64,000 nucleotides of DNA from Filimonas lacunae (GTDB taxonomy: Bacteria; Bacteroidota; Bacteroidia; Chitinophagales; Chitinophagaceae). The notes under the pieces are model-generated. The model saw only the letters and a list, made by a program, of their open reading frames with translations, searched no databases and was not told the DNA's origin. The stretch is from NCBI RefSeq assembly GCF_002355595.1, contig NZ_AP017422.1, positions 1,736,001-1,800,000 on the forward strand. The letters are read 5' to 3'. Position numbers and translations under genes: made by a program. This document shows, piece after piece, positions 62,789-64,000 of this stretch; the first letter of the stretch is position 1; every line of letters starts with the position of its first letter.

Positions 62789-64000
62789 ATGAAAAAATAT
62801 ATCCTTTTATTACTGGTTCCCGTAGCGCTTTCTTTGGGCGCGTGCACCAAAAACTTTGACACCGTTTATTCCGATCCGGAAGCACTGAAAAATACAGCGG
62901 CGGGTTATTTCTTAAACGAAATATTGTATGATGGCGCTAATGCGGGTATGCGCCAGGCATTGTTTACCAACAATGAGCTTACGCAGGTTACGGTATACTC
63001 CTCCGATACCCGCGAAACACAGCGTTATTTAATCCGTACTACGGAGTACGATTATAGCTGGGAAAATTACTACGCTATTTTAAAAAACGTAAAAGACATG
63101 CGCCTGGCTGCCCAGCGCGATAAATATGTAAACTGCGAAGCCATCTCTTTAGTGTTGTGGGCGTGGCTGTTTGAAAACCTGGTGGATACTTATGGGGATA
63201 TTCCTTATTACCAGGCTTTGAAAGGTTATCCGGAATACCAGCTGCGTAATAAATTTGACAGGCAGGATGAAATTTACCAGGACCTGGTAAACAAGCTGGA
63301 TACGGCGAATAACATGTTTAATACCGCCGCTAAAATGGAGATAGGAAGTGATTTTATGTACAATGCGCAGGACAGCACCACAGGAACTACCACCTGGAAA
63401 AAGCTGGGCAATTCACTGCGTTTGCGTTTGCTGATGCGTATTTCGGCTAAGTCGGCCGAAGCGCGTGCTCAAATTAATCTGATCCTTTCCAATCCTGGTA
63501 AATATCCTGTGTTTACTGCTGCTACTGAAAGCGCGGCAGTTCGTTACACCAACACGGGCACCTTCCTTAACCCATACTTTAACGCCCGTAATGTAGACTG
63601 GAATGGCAACAGGGCTATGGGTAAGTTTTTTATAGATACACTAAATGCCTGGAACGATACACGTTTAGCTAAATGGTGTGCGCCTACCAGCGGGCAGTAT
63701 GTTGGCATGCCCAGTGGCTTTACCCGTGCCGAAACAGATTCCATTACAGACATACCTACCTCTGTGTTATTGCTGGATTTAAAGAGTTCTTCTTTAACCG
63801 GACAAATTATGCAATATGCCGAAGTGGAGTTTATACGCGCCGAAGCAATATTAAGAGGGTACACCAGCGGTGATGCTAAAACCGCTTACGAAAACGGTAT
63901 TAAGGGGTCATTCTCTTACTGGGGTCTTTCTACGCCTTCCGATTATTTAAGCAGGGCAGGGGTAGCTTATAATGGCACTATTCCGCAAGTAATGCTGCAA
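62789..64000 (+). CDS. SusD-like lipoprotein (partial, runs off right edge)
   Basis: N-terminal 404 residues of a surface lipoprotein; the frame is open to the last base. The lipobox is ALSLGACTKN (Cys19). The sequence (NVKDMRLAAQ, ISLVLWAWLFENLVDTYGDIPYYQALKG, KLGNSLRLRLLMRIS, IMQYAEVEFIRAEAILRGY) resembles the SusD_2 type rather than the RagB/SusD type of the other four SusD genes here. It starts 15 bp after the STN-SusC. Because of the truncation neither its C-terminal block nor any third gene of the operon can be seen. Confidence 0.93.
   Translation, partial: MKKYILLLLVPVALSLGACTKNFDTVYSDPEALKNTAAGYFLNEILYDGANAGMRQALFTNNELTQVTVYSSDTRETQRYLIRTTEYDYSWENYYAILKNVKDMRLAAQRDKYVNCEAISLVLWAWLFENLVDTYGDIPYYQALKGYPEYQLRNKFDRQDEIYQDLVNKLDTANNMFNTAAKMEIGSDFMYNAQDSTTGTTTWKKLGNSLRLRLLMRISAKSAEARAQINLILSNPGKYPVFTAATESAAVRYTNTGTFLNPYFNARNVDWNGNRAMGKFFIDTLNAWNDTRLAKWCAPTSGQYVGMPSGFTRAETDSITDIPTSVLLLDLKSSSLTGQIMQYAEVEFIRAEAILRGYTSGDAKTAYENGIKGSFSYWGLSTPSDYLSRAGVAYNGTIPQVMLQ

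Noticed and set aside
1-64000. CRISPR arrays, tRNA/rRNA genes, insertion sequences or prophage
   Set aside because: Scanned by eye; no repeat-spacer pattern, no cloverleaf with CCA-type end, and no transposase or phage structural motif was found. Short or diverged elements could be missed.

Overview
The window looks like a chromosomal segment of a free-living, polysaccharide-using Bacteroidota, most likely Chitinophagaceae-like. The reasons are five SusC-type receptors, each followed by a SusD-type lipoprotein, a two-component system of the HTCS type, many lipoproteins with a Cys-Lys/Ser start after the signal peptide, and promoters of the Bacteroidota form (TTTG, about 20 bp, TAnnTTTG). I saw no tRNA, rRNA, CRISPR array, transposase or phage gene.

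Layout. 1-1744 (-) is the N-terminal part of a TonB-dependent receptor that runs off the left edge. 2017-4329 holds two solitary genes: a protein resembling the AbiJ/STM4504-type abortive-infection-like family, and a PI-PLC-like phosphodiesterase. 4349-17984 is an arabinan/pectin utilisation locus: a sensor kinase and a response regulator as two separate genes (-), then SusC, SusD, a GH43 arabinanase-like lipoprotein and a GH51 arabinofuranosidase (+), with a convergent PL1 pectate lyase (-) across a shared bidirectional terminator. 18187-19844 carries a YqgE/AlgH-like protein, an LA_2272-type surface-repeat protein and a DUF1622 membrane protein.

20424-35510 is a 15-kb, seven-gene, co-directional operon with two SusC/SusD pairs and three fasciclin (FAS1) lipoproteins but no carbohydrate-active enzyme. 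It is the most unusual locus in the window. 35610-38352 holds glutamate dehydrogenase, a lipoprotein and a small membrane protein. 38670-43186 (-) is a tight five-gene cluster with a Ycf46-like AAA+ ATPase, a coiled-coil membrane protein and three small proteins of unknown function. This is the second candidate for an undescribed system.

43331-48986 is the glycerol regulon: glpD, glpK, glpF and an outer-membrane barrel protein (-), with divergent glpR (+). The glpD promoter carries phased GAAACAA repeats that are good candidate GlpR operators. 49011-52945 holds a DinB-like protein, a PIG-L-family protein that seems to have lost its metal-binding motifs, and a 1-Cys peroxiredoxin with a palindromic site upstream. 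53577-59124 is a SusC-SusD-DUF1684 operon, and 59306-64000 a SusC with an STN domain followed by a SusD that runs off the right edge.

A roughly 100-bp promoter module is present in two copies, upstream of the FAS1 operon (about 20150-20250) and of the SusC-SusD-DUF1684 operon (about 53236-53335). Its outermost part, a CTAC-N7-GTAG inverted repeat, recurs in the glutamate dehydrogenase promoter, which hints at shared control of these three loci. All family assignments come from reading translated sequence, without database searches.
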